From Aequorivita marisscotiae (GTDB taxonomy: Bacteria; Bacteroidota; Bacteroidia; Flavobacteriales; Flavobacteriaceae): a stretch of 64,000 bases of DNA. Below the pieces are notes generated by a model, which was not told where the DNA came from, ran no database searches, and worked only from the letters and a program-made list of their open reading frames with translations. The stretch is from contig NZ_CP122379.1 of assembly GCF_029814825.1 (NCBI RefSeq), positions 2,666,001 through 2,730,000 on the forward strand. Reading direction: 5' to 3'. Position numbers and translations under genes: made by a program. Positions 34,594-44,779 of this stretch are shown here, piece by piece (the stretch's first letter is position 1; each line of letters starts with the position of its first letter).

Positions 34594-35499
34594 ATGAAGA
34601 TCTACGAAATGAAATCTGTATTTATACTTCTTTTGGTCTTGCTTTTTTCATTTCCAGCCATTGGGCAAGATTATAAACCTATTTTAGACCATAGAAACGA
34701 ATGGCATTTTACCACCTGCAATTTTGGTTGTTATACGGATAAATACTATACCGATGGCGACACTTTGGTGAATGGAATGATGTATAAAATACTGGACGGA
34801 TATCATTTTATTTCGCGCACCTTTTTATTGCGGGAAGATTTGGCTGAAAAAAAACTCTACTTTTTAAAAATTCGACCCAGTGGTGGGGTTGAAGAATATC
34901 TGTTATACGACTTTACGCTACAGGTGGGCGACAGTATTAATATGCTAAACCCGATAACTCCATTTCCGCAAGACGGAGGCTATTTTAAGCTGGACTCAAT
35001 TGTTCCGAGACCTTTGGTGGATGGACAAAATTATGATCACTTCTATTTTTCGCCTACACCCTCGAATACGATAAGTTCTGAAAACGCAATTTGGGTTGAA
35101 GGTGCTGGCTCGCTTTCATTAATTAATGCACCTGGTGGTTTTCCAGATTTAAATGAAGTTGGCGCATTGAGTTGTTATTTTAAAAACAGAGATGTTTTTT
35201 ACGCCAATTTAGATTCTATAGACGACTGTACGCCAGTTTTTATGGATATTAAGAAAAATAATCTGGAAGAAGTAGTGTTAACTACCCCAAATAACAGCAA
35301 ATCCTGCATGCTGCACAATGCTACAAACGTTACGCAAATTGTAATTTACGATATAAACGGCAAGAAACTTAAAACCATAGACCATAATTTTAAGAAGAAT
35401 ATTTTAGTAGATATGGCAAGTTATAGTCCGGGAAGTTATTTTATTTTAGCTCAAGGAATAGGGGGATCTGCTAAAACCTTCAGAATACTTAACAAGTAA
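34594..35499 (+). CDS. Secreted protein with T9SS type A sorting domain
   Basis: This 301-residue protein has a signal peptide (FILLLVLLFSFPAIGQ). A second ATG at 34609 would remove five residues and is equally possible. The middle is beta-rich with no known catalytic motif. The last 75 residues fit a type A sorting domain: NATNVTQIVIYDINGKKLK, then PGSYFILAQG, ending in KTFRILNK. The domain directs export across the outer membrane by the type IX system. The function of the cargo is unknown. It starts 17 bases after hutH. Confidence 0.88.
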   Translation: MKIYEMKSVFILLLVLLFSFPAIGQDYKPILDHRNEWHFTTCNFGCYTDKYYTDGDTLVNGMMYKILDGYHFISRTFLLREDLAEKKLYFLKIRPSGGVEEYLLYDFTLQVGDSINMLNPITPFPQDGGYFKLDSIVPRPLVDGQNYDHFYFSPTPSNTISSENAIWVEGAGSLSLINAPGGFPDLNEVGALSCYFKNRDVFYANLDSIDDCTPVFMDIKKNNLEEVVLTTPNNSKSCMLHNATNVTQIVIYDINGKKLKTIDHNFKKNILVDMASYSPGSYFILAQGIGGSAKTFRILNK

Positions 35500-35505
35500 A
35501 AAAAA

Positions 35506-35886
35506 TTAATTTGATGAGTGTTTTGTTATAATGCTCTCAACCCATTTTTTAGCTAATTCTAATTCGGAAAAATGTTCAAACGGTATCTTCATAAAAATTT
35601 TCTCCAGTTCTACATTACTTTTTTTAATATCCGGATTAGACACAATAGCGAAAGCCACTAGGTTTTCAATTTTAGAAGTTTGTAAATACACCAAAGGGTT
35701 TACAGCGTAACTATTAATGCGGTTTGTTATATACCCAAAAGGCTTGTCTTTAAAATATTTTTGAGCAATATTAATTAAATGGGTATTATATTCGGGTTTT
35801 ACAGTAATTCCCTCATTCATATATACCACAAGATAGTTTGGAAAAACATGGGCTTTACCAAAAAATAATCGTATTTCTTCTATCAT
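35506..35886 (-). CDS. Small cytosolic protein, possibly STAS/SpoIIAA-like
   Basis: The 126-residue protein has no signal peptide. Its alternation of strands and helices (LVVYMNEGITV, NTHLINIAQKYFKDKPFGY, VAFAIVSNP) resembles the SpoIIAA-like fold often found as a stand-alone protein in Flavobacteriia. That similarity is judged by eye only. It sits between the convergent T9SS cargo gene and the clpC terminator and is probably transcribed alone. No function is proposed. Confidence 0.75.
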   Translation of the reverse strand: MIEEIRLFFGKAHVFPNYLVVYMNEGITVKPEYNTHLINIAQKYFKDKPFGYITNRINSYAVNPLVYLQTSKIENLVAFAIVSNPDIKKSNVELEKIFMKIPFEHFSELELAKKWVESIITKHSSN

Positions 35887-35966
35887 CGATTAATAGTTTA
35901 CACTTTCTAAGTTAAGCTTTTTTATTGACTTATAAAAGAAGATTTTAGTTAGAGCTTTTAATAAAT

Positions 35967-36001
35967 AAAAAATTCCCCAATAAATAATTGGAGAATTTTT
36001 T
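35967..36001 (-). terminator. Terminator of clpC
   Basis: AAAAAATTCCCCAAT (35967-35981) pairs with 35987-36001 with one mismatch. On the minus strand the stem is followed by a T-rich run. It lies 24 bases after the clpC stop. Confidence 0.6.
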
Positions 36002-36024
36002 ATAAAATCTAAGTTGAAATTATA

Positions 36025-38577
36025 TTAAGTCTCTGTAGTTTTCTTCTGTTTCTTAATTTTAATGGTAAGCTCATTGGCTTTTTCATCAAGGTCCATTAAA
36101 ATCGTGTCGCCTTCGTGCAAACTGCTATTAATTATCTCTTCAGCTAAAGCATCTTCAATATATTTTTGAATAGCTCTATTTAACGGACGTGCGCCATATT
36201 GCTTATCAAACCCTTTGTCGGCTATAAAATCTTTGGCTTTTTCGGTAAGCGTAAGATCGTAGCCCAATCCTGAAATGCGGATATATAATTTATCCAATTC
36301 AATATCAATAATTTTATGAATATCATCTCTTTCCAAAGCATTAAAGACCATTACATCATCTATACGGTTTAGGAACTCCGGAGCAAATGTTTTCTTTAAA
36401 GCATTTTCTATTACGCTCTTTGTATGGGCATCTTCTTGGCTCTTTTTAGCAGAAGTGCCAAAACCTACTCCTTGACCAAAATCCTTTATTTGTCTGGCGC
36501 CTATGTTGGATGTCATAATAATGATTGTATTTCTAAAATCAATTTTCCTTCCAAGACTATCGGTTAAATATCCATCGTCCAATACTTGAAGAAGCATATT
36601 AAAAACATCTGGATGTGCTTTCTCAATTTCATCTAAAAGTAGTACGGCATATGGTTTTCTTCGTATTTTTTCGGTTAATTGGCCACCTTCTTCATATCCT
36701 ACGTAACCTGGAGGTGCTCCTACTAATCGTGAGATGGAAAATTTTTCCATATATTCACTCATATCAATTCTTACCAATGCCGAATCTGAATCAAATAGCT
36801 CTCGTGCCAATACTTTTGCAAGTTGTGTTTTACCAACTCCCGTTTGTCCTAAGAAAATAAACGATCCAATTGGTTTATTCGGGTCCTTTAATCCGGCTCG
36901 GTTACGTTGAATAGCCTTTACAACTTTGGCAACTGCTTCATCTTGCCCAATTACCTTTCCTTTAATTCTGTCGGGTAGGGCAGCGAGTTTGGTACTTTCG
37001 GTTTGTGCAATTCTACTTACTGGAACACCGGTCATCATAGAAACTACTTCGGCAACATTTTCTTCCGAAACGGTTTCCTTGTGTAGTTTAGAATCTGCCT
37101 CCCATTGTTCTTGCTGTGTAGCTAGTTCTTTTTCAAGATTTTTTTCATCATCCCGAAGCTTAGCTGCTTCTTCGTACTTCTGTTTTTTAACTACCGTATT
37201 TTTAAGTTCGCGTACTTCTTCCAATTCTTTTTCAAGTTGAAGAATTTTCTCGGGCACATGAATATTCGTTATATGTACGCGAGACCCCGCTTCGTCTAAA
37301 GCATCAATGGCTTTATCGGGAAGAAAACGCTCAGTCATATACCTATTTGTTAAATTAACGCAGGCCTCAATTGCTTCTTCGGTATAGCTAACATTGTGGT
37401 GCGACTCGTATTTATCTTTTATATTTTGAAGAATTTCAATTGTTTCTTCAACCGTGGTTGGTTCTACCAAAACCTTTTGAAAACGTCGTTCGAGGGCACC
37501 GTCCTTTTCAATATATTGACGGTATTCGTCTAAAGTGGTTGCGCCAATGCATTGAATTTCCCCTCTTGCCAAAGCGGGCTTAAACATATTTGAAGCATCC
37601 AACGATCCCGTGGCGCCACCGGCACCAACAATTGTATGAATTTCATCAATAAAAAGAATAATATCGTCATTCTTTTCAAGTTCGTTCATAACTGCTTTCA
37701 TTCGTTCTTCAAATTGGCCACGATATTTGGTGCCGGCCACAAGGCTGGCCAAATCTAAAGTAACCACTCTTTTATCGTAAAGAATTCTAGAAACTTTTCG
37801 TTGAATAATGCGAAGTGCCAAACCTTCGGCAATAGCCGATTTACCAACGCCAGGCTCACCAATTAACAATGGGTTGTTTTTCTTTCTTCGGCTTAAAATC
37901 TGTGAAACACGTTGTATTTCGTTTTCACGGCCCACCACCGGATCGAGTTTTCCTTCTTCGGCCATTGCCGTAAGATCTCTTCCAAAGTTGTCTAAAACAG
38001 GCGTTTTAGACTTTTTATTGGTTTTTCCGGTAGTGCCAGAAAATAAGTTTTCTTTGCCGGCGTCTTCGGCTGAAGTATCGTCGTCGTTTGGAAAAGCATC
38101 TGCGCTTGGACTTTCAATATAGTCGTCATCGTTTGTAATCATAAGCTTAAATTGATCTTTTACAGCATCATAATCTACCTTCATTTTATTCAACAATTTG
38201 GTAGTAGGGTCATTTTCATTCCTTAAAATACACAACAAAAGATGTGCAGTGTTAATAGAATTACTCTGAAAAAGCTTAGCTTCTAAAAAAGTGGTTTTTA
38301 ATGCCCTTTCCGCTTGGCGGGTAAGGTGCAGATTTTTTTTATCGTTTGCGTTTGTAGTTACGCCGGGATTGGCCGGGCTCAGTATTTCTACTTTTCTTCG
38401 CAAATGGTTTAGGTCTATTGCCAGTGCATTTAAAATGGTTACCGCTTTGCCGCTGCCATCTCTTAAAAGGCCTAGCATTAAATGCTCAGTGCCAATAAAG
38501 TCGTGGCCTAAGCGCAGCGCTTCCTCTTTGCTGTAGGCTATTACATCTTTTACTCTTGGGGAAAAATTATCATCCAT
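36025..38577 (-). CDS. clpC: ATP-dependent Clp protease ATP-binding subunit ClpC
   Basis: The 850-residue protein has an N-terminal double Clp_N repeat (about 5-145). The first AAA+ module has Walker A GEPGVGKS (240-247) and [13 protein letters not shown]-like middle segment follows ([17 protein letters not shown]). The second module has [23 protein letters not shown] and ends in the D2-small domain. It unfolds protein substrates for ClpP and often acts with adaptor proteins in stress responses. ClpP is not in the window. It is divergent from gyrA across a 255-bp gap. Confidence 0.96.
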   Translation of the reverse strand: MDDNFSPRVKDVIAYSKEEALRLGHDFIGTEHLMLGLLRDGSGKAVTILNALAIDLNHLRRKVEILSPANPGVTTNANDKKNLHLTRQAERALKTTFLEAKLFQSNSINTAHLLLCILRNENDPTTKLLNKMKVDYDAVKDQFKLMITNDDDYIESPSADAFPNDDDTSAEDAGKENLFSGTTGKTNKKSKTPVLDNFGRDLTAMAEEGKLDPVVGRENEIQRVSQILSRRKKNNPLLIGEPGVGKSAIAEGLALRIIQRKVSRILYDKRVVTLDLASLVAGTKYRGQFEERMKAVMNELEKNDDIILFIDEIHTIVGAGGATGSLDASNMFKPALARGEIQCIGATTLDEYRQYIEKDGALERRFQKVLVEPTTVEETIEILQNIKDKYESHHNVSYTEEAIEACVNLTNRYMTERFLPDKAIDALDEAGSRVHITNIHVPEKILQLEKELEEVRELKNTVVKKQKYEEAAKLRDDEKNLEKELATQQEQWEADSKLHKETVSEENVAEVVSMMTGVPVSRIAQTESTKLAALPDRIKGKVIGQDEAVAKVVKAIQRNRAGLKDPNKPIGSFIFLGQTGVGKTQLAKVLARELFDSDSALVRIDMSEYMEKFSISRLVGAPPGYVGYEEGGQLTEKIRRKPYAVLLLDEIEKAHPDVFNMLLQVLDDGYLTDSLGRKIDFRNTIIIMTSNIGARQIKDFGQGVGFGTSAKKSQEDAHTKSVIENALKKTFAPEFLNRIDDVMVFNALERDDIHKIIDIELDKLYIRISGLGYDLTLTEKAKDFIADKGFDKQYGARPLNRAIQKYIEDALAEEIINSSLHEGDTILMDLDEKANELTIKIKKQKKTTET

Positions 38578-38832
38578 ATTTTAAATCCTCTCTTCTGTTT
38601 GGTACTAAATTAACCAAAATAGGACAAAAACTGTTCCTATTTAAAATGATTTTAGTAAAAGGACAAAATATATCCTGTAACTCAAAGCACATTCAACGAT
38701 ACTTATTAACGATTTAACCCCCTGTTTTTGTTAATAAATTCGTGAATATAGCATACCAAAAACCTCTGTTAAACCCAATGGAATGTGTATCTTGCTCCAT
38801 TAGTTTAACAACGATAAATAAACCTATTTTTT

Positions 38833-41358
38833 ATGGCTGATGGAGATAAAATAATTCCAATAAACATTGAAGATGAAATGAAATCTGCCTACATCGATTA
38901 TTCGATGTCGGTCATAGTGTCACGTGCACTGCCAGATGTTCGCGATGGAATGAAACCTGTTCACAGAAGGGTGCTCTTTGGAATGCACGAATTGGGAATT
39001 AAAGCTACGGGCGCTCACAAAAAATCTGCGAGAATCGTAGGGGAGGTCCTTGGTAAATACCACCCGCACGGAGATACCTCTGTTTATGATGCTATGGTTC
39101 GTATGGCCCAGGAATGGAGCTTGCGATATATGTTAGTAGACGGACAAGGAAACTTTGGTTCTGTAGATGGCGATAGTCCGGCTGCAATGCGTTATACTGA
39201 AGCGAGAATGCAGAAAATTTCTGAAGACATGCTCGCAGATATCGATAAAGAAACCGTTGACCACCAACTCAATTTTGACGATACGCTAAAGGAACCAACG
39301 GTGCTCCCCACTCGAGTTCCTGGTCTTTTGATCAATGGTGCCAGCGGAATTGCCGTAGGTATGGCTACCAATATGCCACCCCACAACTTAACCGAAGTTG
39401 TAAACGGAACCATCGCATATATTGAAGATAACGATATAGATATTGATGGGTTAATGCAACATATTAAAGCGCCGGATTTCCCCACGGGAGGTACTATTTA
39501 TGGGTACGAGGGCGTGCGCGAAGCATTTCATACCGGTAGAGGGCGTGTGGTGATGCGTGCAAAAGCAACTTTTGAAGAGGTTAACGGTAGAGAATGTATT
39601 ATAGTTACTGAAATTCCATACCAAGTTAATAAGGCGGACATGATTAAAAAAACCGCCGATATGGTTAACGATAAAAAAATTGAAGGTATTTCAAATATTC
39701 GTGACGAAAGCGATAGAAAAGGAATGCGAATCGTTTACATTTTAAAGCGAGATGCCGTACCAAATATTGTTTTAAATACACTTTATAAATACACAGCGCT
39801 ACAATCTAGTTTTAGCGTAAACAATATTGCGTTAGTAAATGGAAGACCTCAAATGTTAAATTTGAAAGAATTAATCCATTATTTTGTTGAACACCGCCAC
39901 GAGATTGTTGTTAGACGTACCGAATATTTACTTCGTAAGGCCGAAGAACGCGCCCATATTTTAGAAGGTTTAATAATTGCTTCAGATAATATAGACGAGG
40001 TTATTCGCCTAATTCGTGCATCTTCAAATGCTGATGAAGCTCGAGAAAAGTTAATTGAGGCTTTTAAACTCTCCGAAATTCAAGCCAAGGCCATTGTTGA
40101 AATGCGATTGCGACAATTAACCGGCCTAGAGCAAGATAAACTGCGCACTGAGTACGACGAGTTGATGAAGACAATTCAAGATTACAAAGATATTCTTGCG
40201 AGTAAAGAACGCAGAATGCAAATTATTACCGAAGAGCTTGAAGAAATTAAAGCCAAATACGGTGATGAACGTAGATCTACTATTGAGTATGCAGGGGGCG
40301 ATGTGAGTATTACCGATTTAATTGCAGACGAACAAGTTGTTATTACTATTTCGCACGCGGGTTATATTAAACGTACATCGCTTACGGAATATAAAACGCA
40401 GAATAGAGGTGGCGTTGGGCAAAAAGCTTCAGCTACTCGTAACGAAGATTTCTTAGAGCATCTTTTTGTAGGTACCAATCATCAATATATGATGTTCTTT
40501 ACACAAAAGGGAAAATGTTTCTGGATGCGTGTTTTCGAAATACCAGAAGGTACTAGAACGTCAAAAGGTAGAGCCATTCAAAATCTAATAAATATAGAGC
40601 CAGACGATAAGGTAAAAGCCTTTATTTGTACCCAAGATTTAAAGAATGAAGATTATATAAACAGCCATTTCGTAATTATGGCCACCAAAATGGGCCAAGT
40701 TAAGAAAACGCCATTAGAACAATATTCAAGACCGCGAACTAACGGTATAAATGCAATTACCATTAGAGAAGACGATGAGTTGCTCGAAGCAAAGTTAACA
40801 ACCGGAAATAGCCAAGTAATGCTAGCCGTAAAATCTGGAAAAGCCATTCGTTTTGAAGAGGAAAAAACCAGATCTATGGGTAGAAATGCTTCGGGAGTTC
40901 GCGGTATTAGGCTGGGCGATGATAATGACGAGGTTATAGGGATGATTGCCGTAGATGAAAATGACTCAGACATACTTGTGGTTTCAGAAAATGGCTACGG
41001 AAAACGCTCATCTATTGAAGATTACCGAATTACCAATCGTGGCGGGAAAGGAGTTAAAACCATTAATATTACAGAAAAAACCGGTAAATTAGTAGCCATA
41101 AAAAATGTAACCGATGAAGATGATCTAATGATCATAAATAAATCTGGAATCGCCATTAGAATGGCTGTAGCAGACCTTCGCGTTATGGGGCGTGCCACAC
41201 AAGGCGTGCGTTTAATTAAAGTTAGGGAAGACGATGCCATTGCAGCAGTTGCTAAAGCTATGAAGGACGATGATGAAGATGAAGCGGTTATAACTGACCA
41301 AAACAATGATGGCACTACTCTTGATAATAACGAAACTCAAACCGAAAATAACGAATAA
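38833..41358 (+). CDS. gyrA: DNA gyrase subunit A
   Basis: At 841 residues this is a complete GyrA. It has catalytic Arg120-Tyr121 in [10 protein letters not shown], the quinolone-pocket segment [17 protein letters not shown] (Thr82 and Asp86 at the E. coli Ser83/Asp87 positions), a coiled-coil tower, and a C-terminal beta-pinwheel starting with the GyrA-box-like QNRGGVGQ. The tail is very acidic. With GyrB it introduces negative supercoils. Opening [17 protein letters not shown] is typical of Flavobacteriia, which supports the start. A TPR gene follows after 10 bases in the same operon. Confidence 0.97.
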   Translation: MADGDKIIPINIEDEMKSAYIDYSMSVIVSRALPDVRDGMKPVHRRVLFGMHELGIKATGAHKKSARIVGEVLGKYHPHGDTSVYDAMVRMAQEWSLRYMLVDGQGNFGSVDGDSPAAMRYTEARMQKISEDMLADIDKETVDHQLNFDDTLKEPTVLPTRVPGLLINGASGIAVGMATNMPPHNLTEVVNGTIAYIEDNDIDIDGLMQHIKAPDFPTGGTIYGYEGVREAFHTGRGRVVMRAKATFEEVNGRECIIVTEIPYQVNKADMIKKTADMVNDKKIEGISNIRDESDRKGMRIVYILKRDAVPNIVLNTLYKYTALQSSFSVNNIALVNGRPQMLNLKELIHYFVEHRHEIVVRRTEYLLRKAEERAHILEGLIIASDNIDEVIRLIRASSNADEAREKLIEAFKLSEIQAKAIVEMRLRQLTGLEQDKLRTEYDELMKTIQDYKDILASKERRMQIITEELEEIKAKYGDERRSTIEYAGGDVSITDLIADEQVVITISHAGYIKRTSLTEYKTQNRGGVGQKASATRNEDFLEHLFVGTNHQYMMFFTQKGKCFWMRVFEIPEGTRTSKGRAIQNLINIEPDDKVKAFICTQDLKNEDYINSHFVIMATKMGQVKKTPLEQYSRPRTNGINAITIREDDELLEAKLTTGNSQVMLAVKSGKAIRFEEEKTRSMGRNASGVRGIRLGDDNDEVIGMIAVDENDSDILVVSENGYGKRSSIEDYRITNRGGKGVKTINITEKTGKLVAIKNVTDEDDLMIINKSGIAIRMAVADLRVMGRATQGVRLIKVREDDAIAAVAKAMKDDDEDEAVITDQNNDGTTLDNNETQTENNE

Positions 41359-41368
41359 ATAGTAACAC

Positions 41369-42631
41369 ATGAAAACACGAATATTAATAACAGGACTTGC
41401 ATTTGCTACTGCTATTTCATTTGGACAAAAAAAAGAAATTAAAAAGGCCGAGAAAGCTATAAAATCTAATGAATACACCGAAGCTTTAAATTATTTGTCC
41501 GAAGCTGAACCAATGCTCAGTACCGTTGATAATGATATGAAAGCGCAATTTTACGCAGCTAGAGGCCAAGCGTTACTTGGTTCTGGCGGATCAGACTTTA
41601 AAAAATTAAAAGGCGCTGCCGATGCATTTAGCACTGCAATTTCTTTGGATCCGAAAATTGAAGAACAACTAATTGACCCATTGCAGAATCTGAGGGCGGC
41701 TTTAATTAATGGTGCAATTAAAGATCAAAATGCGCAACAATATAAAATGGCTACCGATAAACTTTATACAAGTTATATGGTAACAAAAAAAGATACTTCA
41801 GACTTGTATTTTGCTGCGGGTAATGCCGTTAATGGCCAAGATTACGATACCGCTCTTAAGTATTATCAAATGCTTTTAGACCTAAACTATAGCGGAGCAA
41901 CAGTAGAGTATGTAGCTACAAATAAAACAACTGGAGAAGTAGAAGCTTTTGACAGTGAAAAATTGAGAGATTTTGCTATTAAATCTGGCGAATTTATTAA
42001 GCCGGAATCTAAAGTTACCAAATCTAGAAAAGGCGAAATACTGCGGAATATGACCCTTATCTATATTGAAAAAGGCGATACCGAAAAAGCTAAAAGTTTA
42101 ATAGAAACAGCTAGAGCAGAAAATCCCGATGATGTGTTTTTAATGCGGGCCGATGCAGATATGAGCTATAAAATGGGCGACAATAAACGGTACAATGAAT
42201 TAATGGAAAAGATTGTAGCAACAGACCCTGAAAATCCTGAGCTATATTTTAATTTAGGAATTAGCAACGACCAGCTAAACAACAAAGAAAAAGCATTAGA
42301 ATATTATAACAAAGCATTAGAGCTTCGTCCCGAATACGAGGGAGCACTTATTAATATTGCAGCTTTAAAACTATCCGGTGAAGACGAAATAGTAGAAGAA
42401 ATGAACAGCTTAGGAAATTCAGCTGCCGATAATAAAAGATACGATGAACTTAAAAAGATACGCGAAAATTCCTATAAGGATGCGCTACCGTATCTCGAAA
42501 AAGCAAATGCTATAAATCCGTCCAATCAAAATGTGCTTAAATATTTAATGAATATTTACAGCCAAATTGGAGAAGACGCTAAATACAAAGCGGTTAAAGC
42601 AAAGTTAGAAGCTTTGGAAAGTAAAAATTAA
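41369..42631 (+). CDS. Secreted tetratricopeptide repeat protein
   Basis: The 420-residue protein has a signal peptide (MKTRILITGLAFATAISFGQ) and at least four TPR motifs. They are clearest at about 215-320, for example NPELYFNLGISNDQLNNKEK, followed by ALEYYNKALELRPEYEGAL. TPR solenoids mediate protein-protein contacts, here in the periplasm. The family is commonly found just behind gyrA in flavobacteria, but I know of no experimental function. It ends just before a strong bidirectional terminator. Confidence 0.9.
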   Translation: MKTRILITGLAFATAISFGQKKEIKKAEKAIKSNEYTEALNYLSEAEPMLSTVDNDMKAQFYAARGQALLGSGGSDFKKLKGAADAFSTAISLDPKIEEQLIDPLQNLRAALINGAIKDQNAQQYKMATDKLYTSYMVTKKDTSDLYFAAGNAVNGQDYDTALKYYQMLLDLNYSGATVEYVATNKTTGEVEAFDSEKLRDFAIKSGEFIKPESKVTKSRKGEILRNMTLIYIEKGDTEKAKSLIETARAENPDDVFLMRADADMSYKMGDNKRYNELMEKIVATDPENPELYFNLGISNDQLNNKEKALEYYNKALELRPEYEGALINIAALKLSGEDEIVEEMNSLGNSAADNKRYDELKKIRENSYKDALPYLEKANAINPSNQNVLKYLMNIYSQIGEDAKYKAVKAKLEALESKN

Positions 42632-42660
42632 TACAGGTTATCATAACCTCGTACTATTTA

Positions 42661-42688
42661 AAAACCCCTGAATTTCAGGGGTTTTTTT
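42661..42688. terminator. Bidirectional terminator between the TPR gene and the NlpC/P60 gene
   Basis: AAAACCCCTG (42661-42670) pairs with CAGGGGTTTT (42676-42685), with loop AATTT and a T-run. It serves both convergent genes. Confidence 0.87.
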
Positions 42689-42689
42689 A

Positions 42690-43439
42690 TTATATAATAC
42701 GTTTAATTACTCGCAGTTTATGGGTGTGACTGCGCGCTTCATAATTAAAAATACCACTGTGGTCTAGCCGATCAATCCGTACCTTTCCGTGGGCATGGAT
42801 AATATAGTTATCGTTCATAATAATACCTACATGCGTAATCTTGCCTTCTTCATTGTCAAAAAAAGCTAAATCGCCGGGCTCACTTTCTTCAATAAAACTC
42901 AAGGCTTCTCCTTGTGTAGCTTGCTGGCTGGCATCGCGCAAAAGACTGTAGCCATTCAATTTATAAACCATTTGGGTAAAGCCACTACAATCTATTCCAA
43001 ACGGACTTTTTCCTCCCCATAAATATGGGGCATTTAAATAGAGTAAGGCGGTTTCAATTAAATGTTCTTTTGGAAGTTTATTTGAAACCCATTTACCTTC
43101 AAAATTATGATTTAAAAAAGCGGTAGCCGAAATAGTACTTCCCAGACAAATTGAAAATAATTGGTTTTCCGGAAGGATAACAAAATCTACCAAATCTGAA
43201 GATAACTGCAGGTCCGATTCTTCAATATTCGTATAATCGGCTTCGGTAATTTTAGCAAATTGTTTATTGTCTATCCATCCTTCATAATTATCAAAAGCCA
43301 AACGAATTCGGCTCCATTTTTTACGAATTTCAAGAATTTTAAAGTGTTCGCCATAAAGTAACTGCGTTACCATTTCACTAGCATCAGCAGCTTCGCCACG
43401 AAGTGGAACAATACTTAAATTACAGATACCGTAATCCAT
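42690..43439 (-). CDS. C40-family NlpC/P60 peptidase with SH3-like domains
   Basis: Residues 1-115 of this 249-residue protein form one or two SH3-like domains (IVPLRGEAADASEMVTQLL, WSRIRLAFDNYEGWID). The catalytic domain has APYLWGGKSPFGIDCSGF with the active-site Cys, and GKITHVGIIM with the His, followed by the HAHG segment. These enzymes cleave gamma-D-glutamyl-diamino-acid bonds in cell-wall peptides. No signal peptide is visible, so it may recycle muropeptides in the cytoplasm like YkfC. It is probably co-transcribed with the thiolase upstream, 32 bases away. Confidence 0.92.
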   Translation of the reverse strand: MDYGICNLSIVPLRGEAADASEMVTQLLYGEHFKILEIRKKWSRIRLAFDNYEGWIDNKQFAKITEADYTNIEESDLQLSSDLVDFVILPENQLFSICLGSTISATAFLNHNFEGKWVSNKLPKEHLIETALLYLNAPYLWGGKSPFGIDCSGFTQMVYKLNGYSLLRDASQQATQGEALSFIEESEPGDLAFFDNEEGKITHVGIIMNDNYIIHAHGKVRIDRLDHSGIFNYEARSHTHKLRVIKRII

Positions 43440-43471
43440 TCAGAAATTATTGATAACAGTTACGGATGCCT

Positions 43472-44650
43472 TTAAATACTTTCAATTACCATTGCAGAAG
43501 CACCGCCTCCACCATTGCAGATCGCTGCGGCACCGTATTTGGCGTCGTTTTGTTTTAGCACATTGAGAAGCGTAATTAAAATTCTTACTCCGCTGCAACC
43601 AAGAGGATGACCTAAAGACACGGCACCTCCGTTTACGTTTACGTTGCTATCATCAAGACCTAAAATCTTCATATTTGCCAAGCCTACTACCGAAAAGGCT
43701 TCGTTAAATTCAAAATAATCTACTTGGTTTATATCAATGCCAGCTTTTGCAATTGCTTTGGGAAGCGCCTTTGCCGGAGCTGTTGTAAACCATTTTGGCT
43801 CCTGGGCCGCATCTGCATATCCTTTAATATATGCCAGTGGCGTTAATCCCAATTCTTTTGCTTTCGCTTCACTCATTAAAACCATAGCACCGGCACCATC
43901 GTTTATAGTAGACGAATTTGCGGCGGTAACAGTACCGTCCTTTGTGAAAGCGGGACGCAAAGAGGCAATTCGGTCCATTTTTACATTTTTAAACTCTTCA
44001 TCTTCCGAAACCACTACCGGTTCCCCACGACGTTGTGGAACTTCTACCGGAACAACTTCATCATTAAATTTTCCATCTGCCCAAGCTTTTGCTGAGCGTT
44101 CGTACGATTTTATTGCGAAGGCGTCTTGATCTTCGCGAGAAAATTTATATTCCGTAGCGCAAAGATCTGCACAAGTACCCATTGCGTTGTGATCATAAGC
44201 ATCTACCAGCCCATCTTTTTGCATGCCATCTATTAAAGTTGCAGGCCCAAATTTGGTTCCAGTGCGCATATGTACATAATGAGGAATATTACTCATGCTC
44301 TCCATTCCGCCGGCAATTACAACATCGGCATCGCCAAGAGCAATGGCTTGAGCAGCGTTCATAACGGCTTTCATGCCCGAAGCACACACTTTATTAACAG
44401 TTGTAGCAGGAACGGTATCCGGTATACCTGCACCTAAAGCAGCTTGTCTCGCAGGTGCTTGTCCCACACCCGCTTGCACAACATTGCCCATATAAACTTC
44501 TTGAACCATTGAAGGGTCCAGATTTATTTTTTCCATTGCACCTTTAATAGCTGCAGATCCTAATTGGGCTGCCGTTAATGATGAAAGACCCCCCATAAAA
44601 CTTCCTATCGGGGTTCTGATTGCAGATACTATAACTACTTTATTATTCAT
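43472..44650 (-). CDS. Acetyl-CoA C-acyltransferase (thiolase)
   Basis: The 392-residue protein is a full thiolase with nucleophile Cys89 (NKVCASGMKAV), His348 (SLGHPLGCSG) and Cys378 (ICNGGGGAS). It either cleaves 3-ketoacyl-CoA or condenses two acetyl-CoA. The length and the single clean domain fit the acetyl-CoA acetyltransferase class, but no other beta-oxidation gene is adjacent, so the direction and chain length are open. It is divergent from the PgpH-like gene across 129 bases. Confidence 0.95.
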   Translation of the reverse strand: MNNKVVIVSAIRTPIGSFMGGLSSLTAAQLGSAAIKGAMEKINLDPSMVQEVYMGNVVQAGVGQAPARQAALGAGIPDTVPATTVNKVCASGMKAVMNAAQAIALGDADVVIAGGMESMSNIPHYVHMRTGTKFGPATLIDGMQKDGLVDAYDHNAMGTCADLCATEYKFSREDQDAFAIKSYERSAKAWADGKFNDEVVPVEVPQRRGEPVVVSEDEEFKNVKMDRIASLRPAFTKDGTVTAANSSTINDGAGAMVLMSEAKAKELGLTPLAYIKGYADAAQEPKWFTTAPAKALPKAIAKAGIDINQVDYFEFNEAFSVVGLANMKILGLDDSNVNVNGGAVSLGHPLGCSGVRILITLLNVLKQNDAKYGAAAICNGGGGASAMVIESI

Positions 44651-44779
44651 GCTACTGTTTTTGTGTTTAAAATAAGGACTGCGAAATTACATATTTCTAT
44701 CTTAAATATCAATCTTTGCAGGTATTGCTTTTGGGATAACTCATTCCTTATTTATACCTTTACTATAAGTTATAATTAT

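Noticed and set aside
39067..39120. GyrA Thr82 as a quinolone-resistance change
   Set aside because: Thr is a natural residue at this position in several bacteria and the Asp86 partner is unchanged, so resistance cannot be claimed.
44663..44779. N-terminal extension of the PgpH-like protein (39 residues)
   Set aside because: The extension has no family similarity, and the ATG at 44780 directly precedes the first membrane helix.
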